Assembly (NCBI GenBank): GCA_024742875.1
Contig: JANSXP010000002.1
Span: forward strand, 62,001 to 126,000
Reading direction: 5' to 3'
DNA: 64,000 bases
Source: Planctomycetaceae bacterium
Lineage (GTDB): Bacteria > Planctomycetota > Planctomycetia > Planctomycetales > Planctomycetaceae
Of the stretch, positions 27,505 to 34,723 are shown piece after piece. The position numbers and the translations under genes were made by a program. Each line of letters starts with the position of its first letter. Positions within the stretch are counted from its first letter, which is position 1. The notes below the pieces were generated by a model. The model saw only the letters and a list, made by a program, of their open reading frames with translations, was not told the DNA's origin and did not search any database.

Positions 27505-29163
27505 CTATTTCAGTTTGCCCGCTTTGCGGAGAGCCCCTTCACGCCGTGCTCGAAACTCGGCCGACAAACGAACGGCCTTCTGGCGATCTGCGTCGTCATA
27601 GTCCCAGAATTCCTGCACCACTTTTTCGCAGTCCGGGTAGTGAGAGCCATCGTCTTTCACCTGCTGACGCAGTTCGGCGAACTGCTGTTTCAACTGGTCA
27701 CGCACATCCGCATAGGCCGGATCGTCGTAGACGTTATTCAGTTCCTGCGGATCTTTGGACAGATCATACAGCTCCCAGGCAGGCGGCGTCTGATCGCCCC
27801 CTTTGTAGTTGCAGCCGTAAAAATAGATCAGCTTGTGTGACTTGGTGCGGATCGCCATCTCGCCTGGATTGTCATGGTGTGCCATGTGCATCCAGTAGCG
27901 GTAGTAGGCAGCCTGCTTCCAGTCGGCCGGCTCTTTGCCTGTTTCGCAGATCGAGCGGAAAGAGCGTCCCTGGACCGACGCGGGAATCTCAGCGCCAGCA
28001 TAGTCCAGCATCAGCGCGGGAAAGTCCACGTTTTCAATCATCGCATCACTGCGCTGACCGGCCGGGATGGCGGCCGGATAACGCACAATCAGCGGCATCC
28101 GCTGAGACGGATCATAGGCCCAGCGTTTGTCCTGGTAGTCGCGTTCACCAAGCCAGAATCCCTGATCGCCCGTGTAAACGATCAGCGTATTGTCATACAG
28201 GCCTTCGGCCTTCAGGTAGTCAAACAGGCGCTTCAGATTGTCGTCCACGCCCTTCACACAGCGGAGGTACTTTTTCAGATACGCCTGATAGGCCATACGT
28301 TTGATGTCGTAGTCTGACAGATCTTTGTCGCCGTAGTCCCACTGAAACTCTTTGGGAAACTTCTTCGGCAGATCAAACGCGTAGGAACGACGAGGATTGC
28401 GACGGCCGATCGACGTGCCAATGTGCGGCACCAACTCATCGTTGTGGCCCCGGGTGGCCAGTGATCCCCAGGTATCCGGCATGTCCCACAGTGTGGCTGG
28501 CTCTGGAATCTGCACGTCGGCCAGATACGAATCGTAGCGGGGCGCACTTTCAAAGTAATCGTGTGGTGCCTTGTACTGATGACACAAAAAGAAGGGCTTG
28601 TCAGGATCGCGTGTTTCTTTAAACCACGCCAGCGTGGCGTCCGTGATCGCATCTGACGAATGCATGCCTTTGTTCACCACAACGTTCTTCGGCCAGGGCT
28701 TTTCTCCCTGCACGCGAAACTCCGTGTTGAAGTACTTGCCCTGGCCGGGCAGCACCTTGTAGTAGTCGAAGTTGGGTTCCACTTTCAGATGCCACTTACC
28801 AACAATCGCCGTCTGATAGCCGGCTTTGCGCATCTGCACAGCCAGCATCTGTTTTGCCGGCTCAATTCGCCCACCCAGATCAAACACACCGTTCACATGG
28901 TCATACTGCCCCGTGATGATGCAGGCGCGAGAGGGTGTGCAGATGGAGTTGGTGCAGAACGCGTTGTCAAAACAGATCCCTTCCGCGGCCAGCGAGTCAA
29001 TCGTCGGGGTGGGGTCCAGCCCCTTGAGCAGCGTGGCATAAGCGCCAATCGCCTGCGTCGTGTGATCGTCCGACATGATAAACAGAATGTTGGGTCGATC
29101 GGCCGCAGTGCTGCGTGATCCGGTTAGCCCGGCCAGCAGGCAGAAAACAAGGGTGGCGCGCAT
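27505..29163 (-). CDS. Secreted sulfatase (type I)
   Basis: Type I sulfatases cleave sulfate esters using a formylglycine made from Cys (or Ser). The 552-residue protein has a signal peptide (MRATLVFCLLAGLTGSRSTAA) and the N-terminal signature DRPNILFIMSDDH with metal-binding Asp residues. Its activation motif is CTPSRA (Cys75 is the formylglycine precursor). The C-terminal segments GDQGFWLGERDYQDKR and YRYWMHMAHHDNPG are typical of mucin/glycosaminoglycan-type planctomycete sulfatases. The start at 29163 puts the signal peptide at the N-terminus and has GAAGAA in front. It is followed by the polysaccharide deacetylase 37 bases downstream and preceded by the DUF1080 gene. Confidence 0.92.
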   Translation of the reverse strand: MRATLVFCLLAGLTGSRSTAADRPNILFIMSDDHTTQAIGAYATLLKGLDPTPTIDSLAAEGICFDNAFCTNSICTPSRACIITGQYDHVNGVFDLGGRIEPAKQMLAVQMRKAGYQTAIVGKWHLKVEPNFDYYKVLPGQGKYFNTEFRVQGEKPWPKNVVVNKGMHSSDAITDATLAWFKETRDPDKPFFLCHQYKAPHDYFESAPRYDSYLADVQIPEPATLWDMPDTWGSLATRGHNDELVPHIGTSIGRRNPRRSYAFDLPKKFPKEFQWDYGDKDLSDYDIKRMAYQAYLKKYLRCVKGVDDNLKRLFDYLKAEGLYDNTLIVYTGDQGFWLGERDYQDKRWAYDPSQRMPLIVRYPAAIPAGQRSDAMIENVDFPALMLDYAGAEIPASVQGRSFRSICETGKEPADWKQAAYYRYWMHMAHHDNPGEMAIRTKSHKLIYFYGCNYKGGDQTPPAWELYDLSKDPQELNNVYDDPAYADVRDQLKQQFAELRQQVKDDGSHYPDCEKVVQEFWDYDDADRQKAVRLSAEFRARREGALRKAGKLK

Positions 29164-29280
29164 GGCGAGTTCTTCGTGCAGGTGTTGTGTGAAGTTGTGA
29201 TGGAAAAAACGCCCGGTGCACTCACACCGGGCTCGCTGCGTTCGTTCAAATGTCAAATGCGACCGATCCGGGAAATCGAA

Positions 29281-30606
29281 TCAGCGTGCGGCCGTCTTCT
29301 CCGGCGTTGCGGGCAGCTGTCTGATGGCCACGTAGCGGAATTCAACCGGATCGTTGTGGCCGGCGAATCCAAAGAATCCACTGCGGCGGTCTTTGCCCGG
29401 GTGTGGACGTTCGGCCATGAACTCAGTCACCTGAGACAAATCGGTCCTGAGAATCACGTTGCCGTTCAGCTCCACGGTAATGGTGCTGCCATCGACAGTG
29501 ACCTGCTGGAAATTCCACTCTCCGGTCGGACGCAGATAGCCTCGGTAAGCGGGCGACATGCCGTAGGCGGATCCGTGGTACTGGCGGTCATCCAGCTTTG
29601 CGTATTTGGGGTGTTCGGAGTCCAGAATCTGCAGCTCGCACATGCCCGCATAGGCAACATCACCCTGACCGGGCGAACGAATGGCCAGTCCATTGTTGCC
29701 GCCGGGCGGCAGCTTGAATTCGATTCTGGCAACAAAGTTCGCGTACTCTTTGTTGTGCAGCAGCAGACCGCCATGCTTTTCCTTGCAGCGAATCGCGCCA
29801 TTGCGAACTTCGTAGTTATCAACGGCCCCTTTCCAGCCCGTCAGGTCTTCTCCATTGAACAGGCTGGCAAACGCCTGGCCTTCATGGGCACGCAGTCGCT
29901 CGTTGGCTTCTTCGGCCGATATGTTTCGGACAAACACATTCCGCCAGCGAATTTCACCACCGTGTGTCTGCAGCTGAATGGGGCCGGTGGCCGCCAGCGG
30001 AGCCTTGCGATCCCAGTAGTTTTCCATAATCGCATGGTTCACGACGAGCTGATCATTCAGGTAAACCGTTGTGCGTGCGCCCAGCTGAATGATGCGAAAC
30101 GTGTTCCACTCACCGAAGGGGCGATCTGCCAGAACGAAGGGATTCTTCCCTGGGGCTCCGGCCGAGTTGTTCCACAGTCCGCCGCTGCCCATGTCGGCAT
30201 CGATGCGGTACTTACCGGGATCCGTGTAATCCCAGATCTGCACCTGAGGAGTCCCCTTCAGGTAAATGCCGCTGTCTGCTCGTGCCACCGTCTTGTAGTC
30301 AATCAGCAGTTCGTAATCGGCAAAGTGTTCTTTGGTGGTCAGGTAAGGCCCTTTGCCGTCATTGACCAGTTCGCCGTCCTGTACTGTCCAGTGCGTGGCA
30401 GCATCCTTCATCCACTCTGCCAGTTTATCGCCGCGAGCACCGTCCTCCATGGCGGCCAGTTTGCCGGGGTCAAAATGAGGCCGGGCTTCCCAGCCATTCA
30501 AGTCTCGACCATTAAACAGCGGACGGAATCCCTCGGGGGCATTCTGCGCCATGCCCGGGACAGTCATGGAAAGAGTAATGGAGAACAACAGGAGAAGGCG
30601 TCGCAT
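29281..30606 (-). CDS. Exported double-DUF1080 (3-keto-disaccharide hydrolase type) protein
   Basis: The 441-residue protein has a signal peptide (MRRLLLLFSITLSMTVPGMAQ) and two concanavalin-like DUF1080 domains. The first runs from about 27 to 225, opening FRPLFNGRDLNGWEA. The second runs from about 245 to 435, opening FASLFNGEDLTGWKG. The family includes 3-ketoglycoside hydrolases and binds sugars. A start at 30606 is chosen because the upstream 64 residues of the longer frame have no signal-peptide character. It is the first gene of a minus-strand run with sulfatase (118 bases away) and deacetylase; together they suggest a small polysaccharide-use cluster. Confidence 0.87.
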   Translation of the reverse strand: MRRLLLLFSITLSMTVPGMAQNAPEGFRPLFNGRDLNGWEARPHFDPGKLAAMEDGARGDKLAEWMKDAATHWTVQDGELVNDGKGPYLTTKEHFADYELLIDYKTVARADSGIYLKGTPQVQIWDYTDPGKYRIDADMGSGGLWNNSAGAPGKNPFVLADRPFGEWNTFRIIQLGARTTVYLNDQLVVNHAIMENYWDRKAPLAATGPIQLQTHGGEIRWRNVFVRNISAEEANERLRAHEGQAFASLFNGEDLTGWKGAVDNYEVRNGAIRCKEKHGGLLLHNKEYANFVARIEFKLPPGGNNGLAIRSPGQGDVAYAGMCELQILDSEHPKYAKLDDRQYHGSAYGMSPAYRGYLRPTGEWNFQQVTVDGSTITVELNGNVILRTDLSQVTEFMAERPHPGKDRRSGFFGFAGHNDPVEFRYVAIRQLPATPEKTAAR

Positions 30607-30823
30607 AAGGAAGGGTCCTGAACAGAAGTCAATGGGTGGGAATGCCAAGTTAACCAAAACCCGCAGCGATGCAAACCGTCGTGACGGGTCGTCCGAGCGT
30701 TGCTCGCATTCTGTATGCAGGGCCCCGAACAGTCGCACCTCAGTTGCTGACAGCCCCCCTGGTGCTGCGAAATTTCGGCTGGTTCCCACTGGCGCCACCG
30801 CCGTGTTCTGCTATTGTGATGTC

Positions 30824-31687
30824 ATGATTGAAGGAGCAATGCACCATTTTCGGGGGATCGGCCCGGTTCGGCTGGGGCAGCTGCATGAAGCGGGCATCCG
30901 CACATGGCAGGACGTGCTGCAACAGCAGGCCTCCATTAGCGAGACCCTCAGGGCCGAAGTGGTGCAGGAGGCCGAACGCTGCCTGGAAGCTTTGGAGCAG
31001 GACGACATCCCGTTTTTCGTGGAGCGGCTGTTTCCCCACGATCGCTGGCGGATTCTGAATCGCTACATCGATCGCTGTTCCTTCTTCGACATCGAGACAA
31101 CAGGTCTGGAATACGACGACACCATCACCATGGTGGTGTGCTGGCACAAAGATCGGCTGCACACATTTATCGAACACGAAAACCTGGACGATTTTCTGGA
31201 TCTGCTGGACGACGTGGATCTGCTGGTGTCGTTCAATGGTTCCACGTTTGACGTGCCACGCGTTCTGGATGGATTTCACATTCCAGAACTGCCGTGCCCC
31301 CACTTTGATCTGCGGTGGCCGTGCTACCACAAGAATCTGTCCGGGGGGTTAAAACAGGTGACCGCACGGCTGGGCATCGACCGACCGGACGACCTGCAGG
31401 ATGTCGACGGCAGTCTGGCTGTCGTGCTGTGGAATCGCTGGCTCCAGCAGCGGGATGAAGCCGCCAGGCAGCAGCTGATTCGTTACTGCGGCGCCGACGT
31501 GATGCTGCTCAAACCCCTGTCACAGGTCATTGGCGGGCATCGCATTCAGCTGGCTGAAGATTTTTGGGACCAGCTGCCGGCTTCTGTTGAGGCGCCCGCA
31601 GCACCGTCTCTGGATGACCGTCGACGGCAGTTTCTGACCAATGTGTTTGGTACGGCCAGCCCCACTCGACTGCGAACCCGCCGCTGA
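30824..31687 (+). CDS. HhH plus RNase H-like 3'-5' exonuclease domain protein (YprB-like)
   Basis: The 287-residue protein combines a helix-hairpin-helix motif at the N-terminus (FRGIGPVRLGQLHEAGIRTW, 9-28) with a DnaQ/RNase H-like exonuclease domain. The DxE motif is FFDIETTGL (Asp89, Glu91), and a later YCGADVMLLKPL supplies the last acidic residue. This matches the YprB-type ribonuclease H-like family, seen across Gram-positives and planctomycetes. The substrate is not known. The start is uncertain: ATG at 30824 has no clear ribosome site, while the ATG at 30839 has AAGGAG only two bases before it. It is followed by rnpA after 166 bases. Confidence 0.78.
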   Translation: MIEGAMHHFRGIGPVRLGQLHEAGIRTWQDVLQQQASISETLRAEVVQEAERCLEALEQDDIPFFVERLFPHDRWRILNRYIDRCSFFDIETTGLEYDDTITMVVCWHKDRLHTFIEHENLDDFLDLLDDVDLLVSFNGSTFDVPRVLDGFHIPELPCPHFDLRWPCYHKNLSGGLKQVTARLGIDRPDDLQDVDGSLAVVLWNRWLQQRDEAARQQLIRYCGADVMLLKPLSQVIGGHRIQLAEDFWDQLPASVEAPAAPSLDDRRRQFLTNVFGTASPTRLRTRR

Positions 31688-31853
31688 ACGGTGGGTCCCG
31701 CGTCGGGCGGCTTTCGTCCGGGCAGACCACGTCCTTCAGAACGCACCGAATTGCCGACAGGAGGCCCAATCCGGCGACAGCTCGCGCGCGTTGCCGGTAC
31801 ACTGTGGCCGGCGACCAGCCTTTGTGTTTCCTGAAGCGCCACGCACAACCGAC

Positions 31854-32228
31854 ATGCCGGATTCCACATTTCCCAAAACCTGCCGCCTGCGTAACACGAC
31901 GGAATTCCGTCGCTGTTATGACGGCGTCCGCGCGGGTGACGATCACCTGCTGCTGTTTGCCGTTTGCAATACAGTCGGTGTGGCGCGGGCAGGCGTGAGT
32001 GTGTCCAAAAAACACGGCAACGCGGTGGCTCGCAATCGTCGCAAAAGGCTGTTGCGGGAAGCCTTCCGGCAACATCGCCTGAGCGTGTCTCAGAACGTGG
32101 ATTTTGTGCTGGTCCCCCGACAGAGAAAAGATTCCACTCTGCGCGATTATGCGGCCTCTTTTCGTCGGCTGTCGGCAAGGCTGCTGAAGAAGATAGAAAA
32201 GCAGAATTCCGCGGACTCCAAATCATGA
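31854..32228 (+). CDS. rnpA: Ribonuclease P protein component
   Basis: RnpA is the protein subunit of RNase P, which trims 5' leaders of tRNA precursors. The 124-residue product has the family's conserved KKHGNAVARNRRKRLLREAFR stretch (about residues 46-66), which is the RNR motif region. It lies in its usual place directly before yidD, with a 4-base ATGA overlap. The usual upstream rpmH (L34) and dnaA genes are absent; instead an exonuclease-like gene precedes it. The start at 31854 gives a normal length; the longer frame to 31641 reads as non-coding. Confidence 0.93.
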   Translation: MPDSTFPKTCRLRNTTEFRRCYDGVRAGDDHLLLFAVCNTVGVARAGVSVSKKHGNAVARNRRKRLLREAFRQHRLSVSQNVDFVLVPRQRKDSTLRDYAASFRRLSARLLKKIEKQNSADSKS

Positions 32229-32461
32229 AGTGGCTCCGACAGCTGGTGAAGCTTCCCGGCGAGCTGGCTATACTGTGCGTTCGCGGCTACCAAAAGCTGC
32301 TCAGCCCGCTTCTGGGACAAACGTGTCGATTTCAACCCACATGCAGCCAATACTTTGTTCTTGCCGTTCGCAAGTACGGCCTGATCACAGGACTCTGGAA
32401 AGGAACGTGGCGAATCTGCCGCTGCCATCCATGGAACCCCGGAGGACATGATCCCCCCTGA
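32225..32461 (+). CDS. yidD: Membrane protein insertion efficiency factor YidD
   Basis: YidD is a small membrane-associated protein that helps YidC/Sec insert inner-membrane proteins. The 78-residue chain shows the family hallmark CRFQPTCSQYFVLAVRKYG, then ICRCHPWNPGGHDPP, with all conserved Cys and Pro residues. The ATG overlaps the rnpA stop by four bases, so they are translated together. YidC is not the next gene here, which breaks the common rpmH-rnpA-yidD-yidC order. Confidence 0.94.
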   Translation: MKWLRQLVKLPGELAILCVRGYQKLLSPLLGQTCRFQPTCSQYFVLAVRKYGLITGLWKGTWRICRCHPWNPGGHDPP

Positions 32462-32671
32462 CGCCCCGGCCACCGCCATCTGCTCCTCTGGCATGCTGTG
32501 CCCGGACGGTCGGCGACCGCCACGAAGATCGATGGCCACAGTGGCTTGAGATCGTGACTGACTTTCACGATGTTTGGGAAACATCGTCCACTCGCGAACT
32601 GACAGGCCCGATACCGGCCCACCCAGGCTCGCCTCACCGAAACATTCGGACACTCAGGAAATCACAACCGC

Positions 32672-34408
32672 ATGGAAAGCAAGGCAATGGAAGGTACTGC
32701 CCGATTGACTCGCATGCGCCGCGGCAAGTCGGCTCCCAACCAGCGGGAGTTATTCCTGCACGATGTTTATGGGCCGGAAGACGAACTGCCCGAGTCACTG
32801 GAGCTCGATCTGGATGTCCGCGACCCGGATACCATTTCCGAGCTGTGCCGTCAGTCGCCCGAAGCGCGGGATGACTTTGCGCTGCAGGCTCTGCGAATTG
32901 GCGTGCTGGCTCTGCGGCAGGCGCGGGGCGTTGTGGATGGAGATGCGGTCCGCAAGGAAAGTGACCGGCTGCTGAAAAGCATGCACGACCGCATGAATCA
33001 GCATGCGGAGGCCGTGCAGACACGTCTGAGCGATGTGCTGCGGCAGTATTTTGATCCGCAGGATGGTCGCTTTCATGAACGTCTGGACCGCCTGATCCGC
33101 CGCGATGGAGAGCTGGAAGAAATCATGCGGCGACAGGTGGGCGAAGAAGACTCAACCCTGCGACGCACGCTGATCACTCATCTGGGGGAGGAAAGCAAGC
33201 TGATGAAGCTGCTCAGTCCCGATGAGAGTCGTGGGCTGCTGTCGGCCATGAAAGAAACACTGGAGATGCAGCTGAACGCTCAGCGTGACCACGTGCTGCA
33301 GCAGTTCTCTCTGGACAACCGCGACGGCGCTCTGTGCCGCTTTCTGGGTGAACTGGCGGACCGCCAGGGGGACATGTCCGACAAACTGGAGAAACGCATC
33401 GACGATGTGGTGCGAGAATTTTCGCTGGACGACGAACAGTCGGCCCTGAGCCGACTGGTGCAAAATGTCGATCGCGCCCAGCGGACCATTACCAGTGAGT
33501 TTTCACTCGATCAGGAAGAGTCGGCGCTGTCACGTCTGAAGCAACTGCTGGAAAAGACAAACACGACCATCCACCAGCAGCTGTCTTTGGACGATGACGA
33601 ATCGCCACTGGCGCGATTGAAGCGCGAAATGAGCAAGCTGCTGGAAGAGCAGAATAAGTCATCGCAGGAGTTTCAGCAGGAAGTTCGAGTGGCCCTGGAA
33701 AGCATGCAGGTCCGCAAAGACGAAGCGAATCGGTCCACCCGTCACGGCAGCATTTTTGAAGAGGCGGTGGACGCCTTTGTGAAACGCGAATCCACCCATG
33801 TCGGTGACGTGGCCTCGGCCACTGGCAGCAAAACGGGGCTGATCCGCAACTCCAAAGTGGGCGACATCGTGATCGAGATGGGACCGGAAACAGCGGCGCC
33901 GGAAGCAAGGATCGTCATTGAAGCCAAGGAAGACCGCAGCTACACGATTGCCAACGCCCGCGCCGAAATTGAAGTCGCCCGCAAGAATCGAGACTCGCAG
34001 GTGGGCATCTTTGTGTTCTCTGCCCGCACGGCGGCGGCGGATATCGAATCGTTCGCACGCTACGGCGATGACATGATTGTCGTGTGGGATGCTGAGGATC
34101 CGTCGACCGACGCTTATCTCAAAGCTGCCATCAGTGTCGCCCGTGCCCTGTGCGTGCGGCGGAATCGATCCCGGGAGGCCTCAGCCGCCGACTTCGAGCA
34201 GGTTGATCGCGCGATTCTGGAGATCGAAAAACAGGCGACCAAATTTGATGACATCGAACGATTGACGGGCACAATCCGCAGCAATGCTGACAAAGTGCTG
34301 CAGAAACTGGCCACCTGTCGCAAATCGTTTGATCGCCAGACGCAGATCCTCGTGGAGCAAACAGACATTCTCAAAGATGTGCTCGATCGGCGTGAGCGGT
34401 TGTATTGA
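32672..34408 (+). CDS. Coiled-coil protein with SLD repeats and candidate PD-(D/E)xK domain
   Basis: I do not recognise a named family. The 578-residue protein is soluble and mostly helical. Residues about 150-330 contain a repeated motif of the form FSLDxxxSALSRL at 212, 250, 277 and 304, joined by coiled-coil helices. Residues about 355-460 form a mixed alpha/beta domain with IFEEAV, GDIVIE (Asp398) and IVIEAKED (Glu417, Lys419), which is the D-(x)n-ExK pattern of restriction-endonuclease-fold nucleases and RmuC-like proteins. A C-terminal coiled coil ends the chain. A DNA-repair or recombination nuclease is an inference. It follows yidD after 210 bases; no operon partner is evident. The ATG at 32687 is a possible alternative start. 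Confidence 0.7.
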   Translation: MESKAMEGTARLTRMRRGKSAPNQRELFLHDVYGPEDELPESLELDLDVRDPDTISELCRQSPEARDDFALQALRIGVLALRQARGVVDGDAVRKESDRLLKSMHDRMNQHAEAVQTRLSDVLRQYFDPQDGRFHERLDRLIRRDGELEEIMRRQVGEEDSTLRRTLITHLGEESKLMKLLSPDESRGLLSAMKETLEMQLNAQRDHVLQQFSLDNRDGALCRFLGELADRQGDMSDKLEKRIDDVVREFSLDDEQSALSRLVQNVDRAQRTITSEFSLDQEESALSRLKQLLEKTNTTIHQQLSLDDDESPLARLKREMSKLLEEQNKSSQEFQQEVRVALESMQVRKDEANRSTRHGSIFEEAVDAFVKRESTHVGDVASATGSKTGLIRNSKVGDIVIEMGPETAAPEARIVIEAKEDRSYTIANARAEIEVARKNRDSQVGIFVFSARTAAADIESFARYGDDMIVVWDAEDPSTDAYLKAAISVARALCVRRNRSREASAADFEQVDRAILEIEKQATKFDDIERLTGTIRSNADKVLQKLATCRKSFDRQTQILVEQTDILKDVLDRRERLY

Positions 34409-34723
34409 CCCTCATCATCAGCTGCCAGATGCCTGGCCAGGTGCTGTCGCCAGGCGACAGCCCCGCCCGCCGTCCCGCCCCGCCCGTCGTGCCCGCCCCA
34501 CCCGTCGCGATTCCGTAAACCGTACCGCTGTGGCTGATGGCCGTGAGTCGCGTGGAAATTCGGGCGTGCGGACAAATTTGACCGACAACCCGCCGGCCAT
34601 CACACACAGTGTTGTTCGCCCGACAATGACCGGCTGACAGCGAAGTGTGGCGATCTACGGGTTCGATCCGGCAGTCCGTTGTAAACACGCGGGATTCTGC
34701 GTATTTTCGCCAAACAACCCATT
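34409..34723 (+). other. Intergenic region with hairpin, C-rich tract and promoter
   Basis: No gene is seen. Just past the coiled-coil gene a hairpin GCTGTCGCC-A-GGCGACAGC lies at 34443-34461. It is followed by a C-rich, G-poorer tract (34461-34510) made of short CCCGCC/CCCGT units, which could serve as a Rho loading site. A candidate promoter at 34679-34707 precedes the giant surface protein gene. Confidence 0.55.
34679..34707 (+). promoter_or_regulatory. Candidate sigma-70 type promoter for the 757-residue surface protein
   Basis: TTGTAA (34679-34684) and TATTTT (34702-34707) match the -35 and -10 consensus at four of six positions each, with an exact 17-base spacer. Transcription would begin near 34714, about ten bases before the ATG at 34724, so the ATG at 34763 may be the one used. 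Confidence 0.45.

Noticed and set aside
26772-28304. A 510-codon plus-strand frame opposite the deacetylase and sulfatase.
   Set aside because: It covers two well-supported minus-strand genes and their gap; composition is Arg/Ser/Pro-rich as in shadows of GC-rich DNA.
29176-30621. A 481-codon plus-strand frame opposite the DUF1080 gene.
   Set aside because: Both DUF1080 domains on the minus strand are intact; the antisense frame resembles no protein family.
34656-34676. A GGGTTCGATCCGG stretch that resembles a tRNA T-arm.
   Set aside because: No acceptor, D-arm or anticodon stem can be formed with the surrounding bases.
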